Shown here: one piece after another, positions 54,157-63,315 of the stretch
Layout of the letters: every line of letters begins with the position of its first letter
Numbering within the stretch: the first letter of the stretch is position 1
Origin: Paenibacillus xylanexedens
GTDB taxonomy: Bacteria; Bacillota; Bacilli; Paenibacillales; Paenibacillaceae
Reading direction: 5' to 3'
Assembly: GCF_007676705.1 (NCBI RefSeq)
Contig: NZ_VEBF01000002.1
Span: 930,001-994,000, forward strand
DNA: 64,000 bases
Made by a program: the position numbers and the translations under genes
Notes under the pieces: model-generated
Seen by the model: only the letters and a program-made list of their open reading frames with translations
Told to the model about the DNA's origin: nothing
Database searches by the model: none

Positions 54157-56706
54157 TTACATTAACATTTGCGGGTCTACATCCAGACTAATCAGCAATT
54201 TCTGCGCCTGAACATCATCGTCCATACGCCGGGCTGTTGCCAGAGCAAGTCCTATGGCGTCTACATCCCCCCGCCATTTTATCATACATTGGAATCTGTA
54301 TCTATTCTTGATCCGTGGAATCGGGGACGCTACCGGCCCCAGCACATCAAAAGCATCATTGCTGAAACGATCCAGACTGCCGAGCCATCCGGCCGCATTA
54401 GCCTTCTCTTTCAGTATCCGCGTATAGTTCTCGGCAAGACGAATCAATACCGGAAGCTGCTCATGCGAAAAGGTCACCAGAATCAGGCGACAGTAAGGCG
54501 GATATTGCAAATTGCGGCGGTGCAATAGTTCCTCACGTACAAACGATACATAGTCATGCTGACTTGCATGCCCAATAGAGTAGTGCTCCGGCGTGTAGGA
54601 CTGGACAAACACCTCACCAGGCAATTGGTGCCGACCGGCTCGGCCAGCTACCTGTGTTAGCAACTGAAACGTTTTTTCGGCAGCACGAAAATCAGGTAAA
54701 TTCAGTGCTGAATCCGCTGTTATCACGCCAACCAGGGTTACATCCGGGAAATCAAGTCCCTTCGCAACCATCTGGGTGCCCAGTAATACATCTGCCTTTT
54801 TCTCACGAAACTGTTTCAACAGCTTCTCGTGCGCCCCTTTTTCTGTTGTCGTATCCACATCCATTCGAATGACCCGAATACCTGGAAAGAGCTTCGCGAG
54901 CTCTTCCTCGACACGCTGCGTACCTGTACCAAAATATCGAATATGCTCACTTCCACAGTCCGGGCACACTTCAGGAGCCGCTTCCGCATACCCGCAGTAA
55001 TGACAACGGAGATTATTGGAGCGCTGATGGTACGTTAATGAAATATCACATTCGGGACAGCCCGCCACATATCCACAACTTCGGCACATGACAAAGGTCG
55101 AATATCCACGGCGATTCAGCAGAAGCACCGTCTGTTCACCACGTTCCAAACGCTCCTCCAGCCCTTTATGCAAAGCCCTGCTGAACATGGAGCGGTTGCC
55201 ATCCTTCAACTCTTCACGCATGTCAACGATCCGCACTTCAGGCAGCTTGTTCCCTAGTGCCCGAGTTGGCATCTCCAACAAGAGTGGTGCAAAATCGTCA
55301 TTACTCTGCGACCGTGCAGCGTAATAACTTTCCAGCGAAGGTGTCGCTGAACCTAGAACGACCACGGCCTGATGCTGCTGTGCTCTTTTTACCGCTACAT
55401 CACGGGCATGATATTTCGGAGTTTCCTCCTGTTTGTAGGAAGTCTCGTGTTCTTCATCCATAATGATCAGTCCAAGCCGATTGAACGGAGCAAATACCGC
55501 TGAACGTGCCCCAATCGCAACCTTCACCTGACCCTCACGAATCTTGCGCCATTCATCATAACGTTCACCGCCAGACAGACGACTGTGCATGACAGCAACC
55601 TGGTCGCCGAAGCGCCCTTTGAAACGCTCTACCATCTGTGGTGTCAATGCAATCTCGGGCACCAGTACGATGGCCTGCCGATCCTGCTCGATGCATTGTT
55701 GAATGGTTTGAAGATAGACTTCTGTCTTGCCACTACCCGTGACACCATGCAGCAAAAATACCCCATGGCGCTGTTCCTGCAATCGGCCATTGATATTGTC
55801 ATAAACATGTTTTTGCTCATCGGTCAGTACCAGTGGTTCAGTCGCTTTGAACTTCCTACCCTGATAAGGGTCACGAAAGACCTCGACGTCCTCGGTTACA
55901 ATCAGTCCCTTTTCCTCCAGACCCTTGATCGTTGCTGCCGATACCTGCAATGTAGATAACACTTCTTTCATCGGCATGGGCAGAAGCTCTTTCATTTCCA
56001 GCAAAAAAGCCAGAATCTCCTTCTGCCGCTGTGCTTTCGCCGGGAACGAAGCAAGTGCTTCCTGAGCAGCAGCAATATCTACGGCCAGATCAACAGACTT
56101 CATTGTTTTCTTATTCAGCTTATCCTTGATGGCCTGACTTTCCAGCAGTACACCACCAAGCAATAATTTCTTGATTAGTGCAGCATGGTTCGGATATTTC
56201 CGACTGAGCTGTTGCAGCGGTACCTGACCCCGACTTTTGACAAAACGGATGATATCCTGCTGCACCTTCTCGGTCGTAGACTCTTGTCCCCAAACAAATA
56301 ACACCTCATCATCCGGTTGTGTACTGGCGACCTCTCCGTCCAGTGCATCTCCCAATGAGATGTATCGTTCTGCTTTCCCTTTCAATGCCGTCGGTACCAT
56401 CACCTGCAACGACAAAATCCGATTACTGGCATAACGTCCACTCATCCATTCGGCCAGTTCAACCAAATCTTTTGACAATGGGGGAACAATGTCCAGCAAC
56501 TCCTGAATTTGCTTCAGCTTGAATGATTCCTCCCCGGTACGTGGTACAAGATCAATCACGAATCCCTGCACCGTCCGATGGCCAAAAGGTACACCCACTC
56601 GGCTGCCGATCTCGATCCATTCCCTCATCGATTCAGGTACCAAGTAATCAAACGGCCGGTCTGTTTCCTTTACAGGAACATCGACAATGACCTTGGCAAT
56701 CTCCAT
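54157..56706 (-). CDS. priA: primosomal replication restart helicase PriA
   Basis: 849 residues. 3'-end-binding N-domain (IVDVPVKETDRPFDYLVPE), SF2 core with Walker A GVTGSGKTEV, DEEH, and RAGRHQLPG, and two interleaved zinc sites (CRSCGYVAGCPECD and CHYCGYAEAAPEVCPDC). GGAGG lies 9 nt before ATG; the gene starts 3 nt after coaBC stops. Confidence 0.97.
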   Translation of the reverse strand: MEIAKVIVDVPVKETDRPFDYLVPESMREWIEIGSRVGVPFGHRTVQGFVIDLVPRTGEESFKLKQIQELLDIVPPLSKDLVELAEWMSGRYASNRILSLQVMVPTALKGKAERYISLGDALDGEVASTQPDDEVLFVWGQESTTEKVQQDIIRFVKSRGQVPLQQLSRKYPNHAALIKKLLLGGVLLESQAIKDKLNKKTMKSVDLAVDIAAAQEALASFPAKAQRQKEILAFLLEMKELLPMPMKEVLSTLQVSAATIKGLEEKGLIVTEDVEVFRDPYQGRKFKATEPLVLTDEQKHVYDNINGRLQEQRHGVFLLHGVTGSGKTEVYLQTIQQCIEQDRQAIVLVPEIALTPQMVERFKGRFGDQVAVMHSRLSGGERYDEWRKIREGQVKVAIGARSAVFAPFNRLGLIIMDEEHETSYKQEETPKYHARDVAVKRAQQHQAVVVLGSATPSLESYYAARSQSNDDFAPLLLEMPTRALGNKLPEVRIVDMREELKDGNRSMFSRALHKGLEERLERGEQTVLLLNRRGYSTFVMCRSCGYVAGCPECDISLTYHQRSNNLRCHYCGYAEAAPEVCPDCGSEHIRYFGTGTQRVEEELAKLFPGIRVIRMDVDTTTEKGAHEKLLKQFREKKADVLLGTQMVAKGLDFPDVTLVGVITADSALNLPDFRAAEKTFQLLTQVAGRAGRHQLPGEVFVQSYTPEHYSIGHASQHDYVSFVREELLHRRNLQYPPYCRLILVTFSHEQLPVLIRLAENYTRILKEKANAAGWLGSLDRFSNDAFDVLGPVASPIPRIKNRYRFQCMIKWRGDVDAIGLALATARRMDDDVQAQKLLISLDVDPQMLM

Positions 56707-56709
56707 ATC

Positions 56710-57945
56710 CTAATTCCTCCCGGCAATGCGCTCCGCCGCAATCCGGAGCAACCGATGAGCCACATCGTGCTTGGCCATCACTTGAAGCTCCTCCACCAAA
56801 CCCTCCCGGTCATAGATATGTACCGCGTTGGTGTCTGTTCCAAATCCTGCACCCGTTCGGGTTACGTCATTGGCTACGATCAGATCACAGTTTTTCCGTT
56901 CCAGTTTCTCACGTGCATACATCTCAACCGACTGAGTTTCCGCAGCAAAACCAATCAAAAACTGATGGGTCTTCTGTTTGCCCAGCGTTTCAAGAATATC
57001 TATATTTTTAACAAGTTCGAGCGACAGCGTGTCGCCTTTCTTCTTGATCTTCTCAGTGTAAACTTCCTTTAGACGATAATCGGCAACTGCCGCCGCCTTA
57101 ACCACGATATCTGCATCATCCCACTCGCGGGTAACTGCTTCATACATATCCTGTGCAGACTGTACAGGAATCAACTCAACGTTCTCCGGTGGCTTCGCTT
57201 GGGTATTGCCCATAACCAATTTCACATCTGCCCCCAGATCACGCGCAGCTGCGGCTATCGCAAATCCCATTTTGCCGGACGAATCGTTCGTAATGTATCG
57301 TACTGGGTCAATACGCTCAATCGTACCTCCAGCCGTAACGACAACCTTCTTGCCTTGTAACAGTAAATCTTGTCCCTTCTGAACTCGAGCTGTAGACTCA
57401 CGCTGTTCAAAGAAACGCTCTACCACATCAACAATGGTCTCCGGTTCTTCCAGACGGCCCTTGCCCACATAACCACACGCAAGCTGTCCTTCACCCGGCT
57501 CAATCATCAAGGTTCCCCGTTCAACAAGTAGGTTCATATTATGCTTTACAGCTGGATGATCATACATATGTACATTCATCGCTGGAGCAATCATGACAGG
57601 AGCAGTCGTGGCAAGAAGCGTTGTTGAGAGCATATCGTCTGCCATACCATGCGCCATCTTGGCAATCACATTCGCAGTAGCCGGGGCAACCAGAACAAGA
57701 TCAGCCAGATCAGCCAGATGAATATGAGATACAACGGCTGGTTCACGCTCATCAAATGTATCGGTATATACGGTATTTCGGGTCAACGTTTGCAGCGTTA
57801 ATTCGGTAATAAACTGTGTAGCGGAAGCTGTCATAATTACATGAACATCCGCTCCCTTTTGCACCAGTCTGCTGCATAATGTTGCCGCTTTGTAAGCGGC
57901 TATGCCGCCTGTCACACCAAGCACGATTTTTTTACCGTTCAACAT
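56710..57945 (-). CDS. coaBC: bifunctional phosphopantothenoylcysteine decarboxylase / phosphopantothenate-cysteine ligase
   Basis: 411 residues. CoaC flavin domain (~1-185) with the VTGGIAAYKAA strand, PAMN (APAMNVHMYDHPAV) and the catalytic Cys in LACGYVGKGRL; CoaB ligase domain with VTAGGTIERIDPVRYITNDSSGKMG and AAVADYRLKEV. Two steps of coenzyme A synthesis. Confidence 0.97.
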   Translation of the reverse strand: MLNGKKIVLGVTGGIAAYKAATLCSRLVQKGADVHVIMTASATQFITELTLQTLTRNTVYTDTFDEREPAVVSHIHLADLADLVLVAPATANVIAKMAHGMADDMLSTTLLATTAPVMIAPAMNVHMYDHPAVKHNMNLLVERGTLMIEPGEGQLACGYVGKGRLEEPETIVDVVERFFEQRESTARVQKGQDLLLQGKKVVVTAGGTIERIDPVRYITNDSSGKMGFAIAAAARDLGADVKLVMGNTQAKPPENVELIPVQSAQDMYEAVTREWDDADIVVKAAAVADYRLKEVYTEKIKKKGDTLSLELVKNIDILETLGKQKTHQFLIGFAAETQSVEMYAREKLERKNCDLIVANDVTRTGAGFGTDTNAVHIYDREGLVEELQVMAKHDVAHRLLRIAAERIAGRN

Positions 57946-58008
57946 GTTAATTTCCCCCGATATTTATACGACGTCGAATGAAGATTCCGTTAAAATATGC
58001 TTATTCGT

Positions 58009-58033
58009 AAAAAAATAACAACCTCGCGGTTGT
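58009..58033 (-). terminator. terminator after rpoZ
   Basis: On the minus strand ACAACC (58033..58028), GCGA loop, GGTTGT (58023..58018), then TATTTTTTT. Separates gmk-rpoZ from coaBC, so coaBC-priA needs its own promoter in the ~60 nt that follow or relies on read-through. Confidence 0.82.
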
Positions 58034-58083
58034 CAATTAATCCGGCTTACGCCGTATGCAGTTGAAGAGCAGCCGCAGGCGGC

Positions 58084-58296
58084 TTACTCTTCTTCTTCGT
58101 CCTGTCCTTTGATGACAACGAGCAGGTCTCCATAGATTTCTTCCAGTGCAACGCCAACTTGTTTATGGGATCTCGCACCTCTTAAATCCGTTTTTTCACC
58201 TTCACGTAGCTGTCTAGCCCGGCGGGAAGCAGCAACAACAAGGGAATACTTGCTGTCGACTTTGTTCATCATTTCATCAATAGAAGGATACAGCAT
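58084..58296 (-). CDS. rpoZ: RNA polymerase omega subunit
   Basis: 70 residues. [21 protein letters not shown] and [11 protein letters not shown] are the omega signature, then an acidic tail (DEEEE). ATG at 58296 has AGAGGTG 9 nt upstream. Confidence 0.95.
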   Translation of the reverse strand: MLYPSIDEMMNKVDSKYSLVVAASRRARQLREGEKTDLRGARSHKQVGVALEEIYGDLLVVIKGQDEEEE

Positions 58297-58453
58297 ATTA
58301 ACAAACACCTCTTCGCATTAGTATAATCGCAAGTTGCCGCCTGACAGAACTTATGTGGCATCTCTTCATATTTGGACAGTCCAAGATGGACTGCTCCAAT
58401 ACATGATATGACAACTGCCCCACTTATATCGCATTCTGCAGCGGCAAAAGGGA

Positions 58454-59026
58454 TTATTTATTGATCTTACAATGTTCGGCGATTATGATGCTTTCTATTC
58501 TCTTGCACGCCAAATCAATTTCATCATTAACAACAGCGTAATCATACTGCTCCAGCAGACTGATCTCATCGACCGCCACAGACATCCGGTGATCAATGGT
58601 CGCTTGGCTTTCGGTACCACGGCCCTGAATGCGATCTTTCAGCTCGTCCAGTGAAGGAGGAAGCAGGAAAACAAAGATCCCTTCCGGGAATTTCTCTTTC
58701 ACTTTTAACGCGCCTTGAACCTCAATCTCCAGAATGATGTCGCGGCCTTCGTTAATCGTTTTCTCTACAAAATCACGCGGTGTTCCGTAATAATTACCGA
58801 CATACTCCGCATGTTCCAACAATTGATCTTCAGCAATCATGTTCTGGAACTCCTCATGACTTCTGAAGAAATAGTTCACACCATGTTCTTCACCCAGACG
58901 AGGCTGACGGGTTGTCGCCGATACGGAATAGATCAATTCCGGCACCCGTTTGCGCAATGCGCTGCATACAGTACCCTTCCCGACCCCTGATGGGCCGGAC
59001 AACACTACCAGTAATCCCTTAGACAT
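58454..59026 (-). CDS. gmk: guanylate kinase
   Basis: 190 residues. P-loop GPSGVGKGT (11-19), [35 protein letters not shown] and ILEIEVQGA. Phosphorylates GMP to GDP. ATG at 59026 with GGAG 6 nt upstream. Confidence 0.97.
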   Translation of the reverse strand: MSKGLLVVLSGPSGVGKGTVCSALRKRVPELIYSVSATTRQPRLGEEHGVNYFFRSHEEFQNMIAEDQLLEHAEYVGNYYGTPRDFVEKTINEGRDIILEIEVQGALKVKEKFPEGIFVFLLPPSLDELKDRIQGRGTESQATIDHRMSVAVDEISLLEQYDYAVVNDEIDLACKRIESIIIAEHCKINK

Positions 59027-59039
59027 ATTACACTCCATT

Positions 59040-59300
59040 TTATTCGTCGTTGTCATCATCTTTCGAAGAAAGACGATGGGCGACCGTCTCAGGCTGAACT
59101 GCAGACAGAATGACATGATCGCTATCCGTAATAATTACGGCACGAGTACGTCTTCCGTACGTTGCATCAATCAGCATGTGACGATCTCTTGCCTCTTGTA
59201 TGATTCTCTTGATCGGCGCCGATTCCGGACTCACGATGGATATAATCCGGTTCGCCGATACGATGTTACCGAATCCAATGTTAATGAGTTTGATTGCCAT
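59040..59300 (-). CDS. remA: extracellular matrix regulator RemA (DUF370)
   Basis: 86 residues, starting [20 protein letters not shown], with [32 protein letters not shown]. RemA is a DNA-binding activator of biofilm matrix genes in B. subtilis. The yicC-remA-gmk-rpoZ order is conserved. Acidic C-terminal tail (DDDNDE). It might influence the exopolysaccharide operon elsewhere in this window (inference). Confidence 0.94.
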   Translation of the reverse strand: MAIKLINIGFGNIVSANRIISIVSPESAPIKRIIQEARDRHMLIDATYGRRTRAVIITDSDHVILSAVQPETVAHRLSSKDDDNDE

Positions 59301-59351
59301 AATCAGGTTCTTCCCCCTATACATGCGACTCTTATGCCGAAATATGGCTGT

Positions 59352-60251
59352 TCATTCGATATTCGCCGCTTGCTCACGAATCTTCTCCAGCTCCGCCTTC
59401 ATCTCGACAACACGATTCACCAGAGCCAAATGGTTGGCTTTTGATCCAATCGTATTGACTTCCCGATTCATCTCTTGAATTAGAAAGTCCAACTTACGCC
59501 CTACCGGCTCATCACTCTTCAGCAGTTCCCTGCTCTGTCCAAAGTGACTGAGTAGACGTGTAAGCTCCTCTTCTATGTTAGAACGATCGGCAAACATTGC
59601 AATTTCCATACCCAATTTATGCTCATCAAAAGGGAAAGAGCCTTCTTCCTGCAATTCCGTAAGCCGTTGCCTTAACTTGTTACGGTAATCACTTACCACA
59701 GTCGGAGCAAGATCAAGCATCTCGGTATGCAGCGACTCCAGACGGGTAATCCGCCGTTCCAGATCACTGGCCAGATGAAGACCCTCGCGAGCGCGCATCT
59801 GCTCAAGGCTGGACAAAGCCTCTTTCAATCCTTCCTGCAGCACTCGCTCCCATTCGTCCTTCTGCTCTTCCGGAATGGAACTTGTCCCATCCGAATGAAC
59901 CATGACGTCTGGCAGCCCAAGCATATCCACAATACTTGGTTTGCCCTGCATTCCATACTGAGTCTCCAGTTGCTCTGCAGCCTGCAGATAGGCCCTGACC
60001 GTCTGTTCATTCAGAACAGCGGGAAGAGCCTGGTCTTCCTCTTTTTCTTTCATTACATAAACATCAATCCGACCACGTTTCAAACGGCCCTGTACGATCT
60101 TCCTCAAACCGTCTTCATAATACGTCCACTCTCTTGGCAGACGCATCATCACTTCGCAATAACGATGATTAACAGATTTGATCTCTAATTGTACCTTATA
60201 GCCGCCAAAATGAAAGGCGGATTGACCGTATCCGGTCATACTGAATGACAT
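59352..60251 (-). CDS. YicC-family endoribonuclease-like protein
   Basis: 299 residues. SFSMTGYGQSAF, EIKSVNHRYCEVMMRLP and the C-terminal GRKLDFLIQEMNREVNTIGSKAN (two conserved blocks) are the YicC/DUF1732 hallmarks. E. coli YicC is reported as an endoribonuclease. ATG at 60251 chosen; ATG at 60257 is an equal alternative. Confidence 0.93.
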   Translation of the reverse strand: MSFSMTGYGQSAFHFGGYKVQLEIKSVNHRYCEVMMRLPREWTYYEDGLRKIVQGRLKRGRIDVYVMKEKEEDQALPAVLNEQTVRAYLQAAEQLETQYGMQGKPSIVDMLGLPDVMVHSDGTSSIPEEQKDEWERVLQEGLKEALSSLEQMRAREGLHLASDLERRITRLESLHTEMLDLAPTVVSDYRNKLRQRLTELQEEGSFPFDEHKLGMEIAMFADRSNIEEELTRLLSHFGQSRELLKSDEPVGRKLDFLIQEMNREVNTIGSKANHLALVNRVVEMKAELEKIREQAANIE

Positions 60252-60270
60252 CGGCATCACATCCGTTTTA

Positions 60271-62160
60271 CTATTGTAATTGATTATTAGGGTTGAAACA
60301 AGTAGGACATTGATGCTCCGACTTCTCCCATACGTATTGAGTCAGTTCGGCCGTCATGCCGTAGAACATAAACGGTGTCATAAGATAGATCCCTTTGAAA
60401 TGCGCTGTTGCTACGTCCAGCAATTCCTTGGCAATTTTTACCCCCATCGCACGGCCTTCTTCGCCTTCCAGACCGGCCATACGGGAACGAACTTCATCCG
60501 AGAGCTGAATCCCCGGAACCTCGTTGTGCAGATACTCTGCATTCCGTCCACTCGCCAGCGGCATTACACCTACAAAAATGGGCACATCCAGATGTTTGGT
60601 GGCTTCGTGCATTGCTACAATCAACTCAGGATCATAGATCGGTTGTGTCATGATGTAATCTGCGCCAGAGGCAATTTTCTTCTCCAGACGTTGTACAGCT
60701 TTCTCCAAATATTTCACATTGGGATTAAATGCCGCTCCGATGACAAAACCAGCCTTCTGCTTCAGCGGTTTACCTGAGAAAGCCACTCCATCGTTCAACT
60801 GTTTGATCATGCGTATGATTTCAAAAGAAGTCAGATCGTATACCGAGCTTGAACCCGGCAGATCTCCAAACCTTGCAGGATCTCCTGTTACAGCCAGTAC
60901 ATGATTAATCCCCAAAGCATCAAAACCCATCATGTGTGACTGTGTTCCAATCAGATTCCGGTCACGGCAGGCAATGTGCACAAGTGGACGTAGGCCCGTG
61001 CGATCCTGAACGAGGTGACCCAACGCCATGTTGCTCATCCGTGTAACCGCTAGTGAATTATCCGCCAGGGTCAGGGCATCTGCTCCTGCCGCTTTCAGTG
61101 TCTCGGCACCCTTCATGAACTTGGCAATGTCCAAGTCACGTGGCGGGTCAAGTTCAACAATGACCGTGTGACGCTGCTTGACCAGATCAACGATTGTAGG
61201 CTGTCCTCCACGTCCGGAACGCTCATCCACATGTTCATGCAACACGATACGAGCTTTGGATTCGGACGGGTCGGGCTCCAAAATAGGCGAAGGTACATAT
61301 TCGGCGAGCGCCTCTTTCATTGCGGTAATATGATCAGGTGTAGTCCCGCAGCATCCGCCGATAATACGAGCGCCCAGTTCGGCAAACTGCACTGCCGTCT
61401 GACCAAAGTACTCCGGAGTTGCACCATAACGGAACTGACCATCTACATAATCCGCGGCACCCGCGTTCGGATAGACGGACATCGGAACGCCGATACGTCC
61501 AGAGACGGTTTCCATGGCACGCATAATCCCGTTTGGACCGGAGCGACAGTTAAAACCGATCACATCCGCGCCCTGCTCCCGCATGATCCGGAATGCTTCA
61601 GGCATCGTATATCCGTCCAGTGTATGCCCTACATCCTCTACAGCGAACTGTCCAATTACAGGCAGATCACTCAGCTTGCGCGCTTGCAAAAGGGCAATAT
61701 CCATCTCTTCAATATCATAAAAGGTCTCAAGCAGAATGCCATCTACACCTTCATCGAGCAGAGCAGAGATCTGTTGTTGATAGAAGCGTTTTAGTTCACT
61801 TGTGGACACGTTCGTCCGCTTGCCGCCGCGAATAGAGCCTACTGCACCAAGTACGTAACCGTCAGCTCCAGCCACCTCTTTGGCAATGCGCACGCCGGCA
61901 CGGTTCACATCTTCTACCTTGGACTCCAGACCGAACTTGGACAACTTGTCGTAATTGGCAGAATACGTATTCGTTTCAAATATTTCTGTACCCGCATCCC
62001 GATAACGGCGATGTACATCCGCCACCACTTCAGGTGAAATCAAGTTCAATTCTTCATATGAAATCCCTACCGGGAACCCCATTTGGTACAGAAATGTTCC
62101 CATGGCCCCATCTCCAACGAGAACCCGTTCCTGCATAACTTTGCGCAAATCCGCCTTCAT
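60271..62160 (-). CDS. bifunctional homocysteine S-methyltransferase / methylenetetrahydrofolate reductase (YitJ type)
   Basis: 629 residues. N-terminal methyltransferase barrel (~1-290) with LVGDGAMGTFLYQ and the zinc-site Cys residues in GFNCRSGP and GGCCGTTPDHI; C-terminal MTHFR barrel (~320-600) with VELDPPRDLDIAKFMKGAETLKAAG, GINHVLAVTGDPARFGD and YIMTQPIYDPE. Supplies and transfers a methyl group for methionine synthesis. In B. subtilis yitJ is under a SAM riboswitch; none is present in the 138 nt before this gene. Confidence 0.93.
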   Translation of the reverse strand: MKADLRKVMQERVLVGDGAMGTFLYQMGFPVGISYEELNLISPEVVADVHRRYRDAGTEIFETNTYSANYDKLSKFGLESKVEDVNRAGVRIAKEVAGADGYVLGAVGSIRGGKRTNVSTSELKRFYQQQISALLDEGVDGILLETFYDIEEMDIALLQARKLSDLPVIGQFAVEDVGHTLDGYTMPEAFRIMREQGADVIGFNCRSGPNGIMRAMETVSGRIGVPMSVYPNAGAADYVDGQFRYGATPEYFGQTAVQFAELGARIIGGCCGTTPDHITAMKEALAEYVPSPILEPDPSESKARIVLHEHVDERSGRGGQPTIVDLVKQRHTVIVELDPPRDLDIAKFMKGAETLKAAGADALTLADNSLAVTRMSNMALGHLVQDRTGLRPLVHIACRDRNLIGTQSHMMGFDALGINHVLAVTGDPARFGDLPGSSSVYDLTSFEIIRMIKQLNDGVAFSGKPLKQKAGFVIGAAFNPNVKYLEKAVQRLEKKIASGADYIMTQPIYDPELIVAMHEATKHLDVPIFVGVMPLASGRNAEYLHNEVPGIQLSDEVRSRMAGLEGEEGRAMGVKIAKELLDVATAHFKGIYLMTPFMFYGMTAELTQYVWEKSEHQCPTCFNPNNQLQ

Positions 62161-62254
62161 CCCTTTTCCCCCCGCCTAGCTGTGATCATTTTCATACTAA
62201 TGTAACACAAAAAACGCTAAAAAACGAAGAAAAACACAGGTTTTTGATGCAGAT

Positions 62255-62280
62255 TAAAAAAGAGGCCCGCAGGCCCCTTT
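62255..62280 (-). terminator. terminator after dapF
   Basis: On the minus strand AGGGGCC pairs with GGCCTCT (one mismatch) around a 4-nt loop, followed by TTTTTT. Confidence 0.78.
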
Positions 62281-62298
62281 GGTTAAACCTTCCACTTT

Positions 62299-63132
62299 TT
62301 ATGAAGTGATTCCCTTAAAAACAACTTCAGCAGGTCCCGTCATGTACACATGATTGTCAGCTTCGTTCCACTCAATGTGAAGATCCCCACCCTTGAGGCT
62401 GATAATTGCCGTACGATCTGTATGACCATTCAGGACAGAAGATACCAGTGTTGCACATGCCCCGGTTCCACAAGCAAGTGTTGGACCAGCTCCACGTTCC
62501 CATACACGCATGTCCACATATCCACGGTCACGAACTGTTGCGAATTCCACATTGATTTTTTTTGGGAACATCGGATGCACTTCAAGAAGTGGCCCCCAAG
62601 TCGTGAGGTCAAAATTCACAGCGTCATCTACATAGATGACCGCATGCGGGTTACCCATGGATACGGCAGTGAATTTGAACGCATGTCCATTGGCTTCAAT
62701 GTAATGATCGACCACGGGATTCGCATCCACCGTTGTAGGTACCTGTAGGCCATTCAGGATAGGCTCACCCATATCCACACGAACCGTTTCCACTTTACCA
62801 TCACGAATGTTGAGACTTACCGGTTGTACGCCTGCACCAATCGTTTCAATGGTGATCTGCTCCTGGCTAACGTGACCATGATCGTATACATATTTGGACA
62901 CACAGCGAATGGCATTACCGCACTGCTCTGCTTCGGAACCGTCCGAATTCATGATGCGCATCTGAAAGTCCGCCTTCTCCGAAGGCAGTATATAAACCAG
63001 GCCATCCGCACCGATGCCGAAGAAACGGTTACACCATTTCACAGCCAATTCTGCAGCATCTGCCGGAAGCTCCTTTTCCCCAAATACAACGATAAAATCG
63101 TTACCAAGTCCATGCATTTTCGTAAATTCCAT
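62299..63132 (-). CDS. dapF: diaminopimelate epimerase
   Basis: 277 residues. EFTKMHGLGNDFIVV, MRIMNSDGSEAEQCGNAIRC (first catalytic Cys) and TLACGTGACAT (second). Makes meso-DAP for lysine and peptidoglycan. ATG at 63132 has AAGGAG 11 nt upstream. A small hairpin TTTGGCAG (63149-63156) / CTGCCAAA (63161-63168) touches the ribosome site. A longer frame from 63216 lacks a ribosome site. Confidence 0.96.
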   Translation of the reverse strand: MEFTKMHGLGNDFIVVFGEKELPADAAELAVKWCNRFFGIGADGLVYILPSEKADFQMRIMNSDGSEAEQCGNAIRCVSKYVYDHGHVSQEQITIETIGAGVQPVSLNIRDGKVETVRVDMGEPILNGLQVPTTVDANPVVDHYIEANGHAFKFTAVSMGNPHAVIYVDDAVNFDLTTWGPLLEVHPMFPKKINVEFATVRDRGYVDMRVWERGAGPTLACGTGACATLVSSVLNGHTDRTAIISLKGGDLHIEWNEADNHVYMTGPAEVVFKGITS

Positions 63133-63226
63133 AACCTTGCCCACTCCTTTTGGCAGTTTGCTGCCAAAGCTATATTCTTGCTCTTCTACAGGATCACCAT
63201 AGAAATTCATATTCAACAGTTACACC

Positions 63227-63283
63227 AAAAAAGCTATCCTGCAAAATGCCAAAGCCGCCGCTTCGGATCATTTTGAGGATAGC
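63227..63283 (-). terminator. terminator after the P-type ATPase gene
   Basis: On the minus strand GCTATCCTCAAAATG (63283..63269) pairs with CATTTTGCAGGATAGC (63248..63233), one bulged base, then TTTTTT (63232..63227). Confidence 0.85.
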
Positions 63284-63315
63284 ATAACGAAATGGGTAAG
63301 GAAAAGGTATTGATT

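Noticed and set aside
53219..54211. 330-codon plus-strand frame
   Set aside because: It is antisense to fmt and def, both certain genes; the composition (His, Asn, Phe, Cys rich) is typical of a shadow frame.
62161..62298. SAM riboswitch before the YitJ-type gene
   Set aside because: The S-box core sequences are absent and the space is too short beside the dapF terminator.
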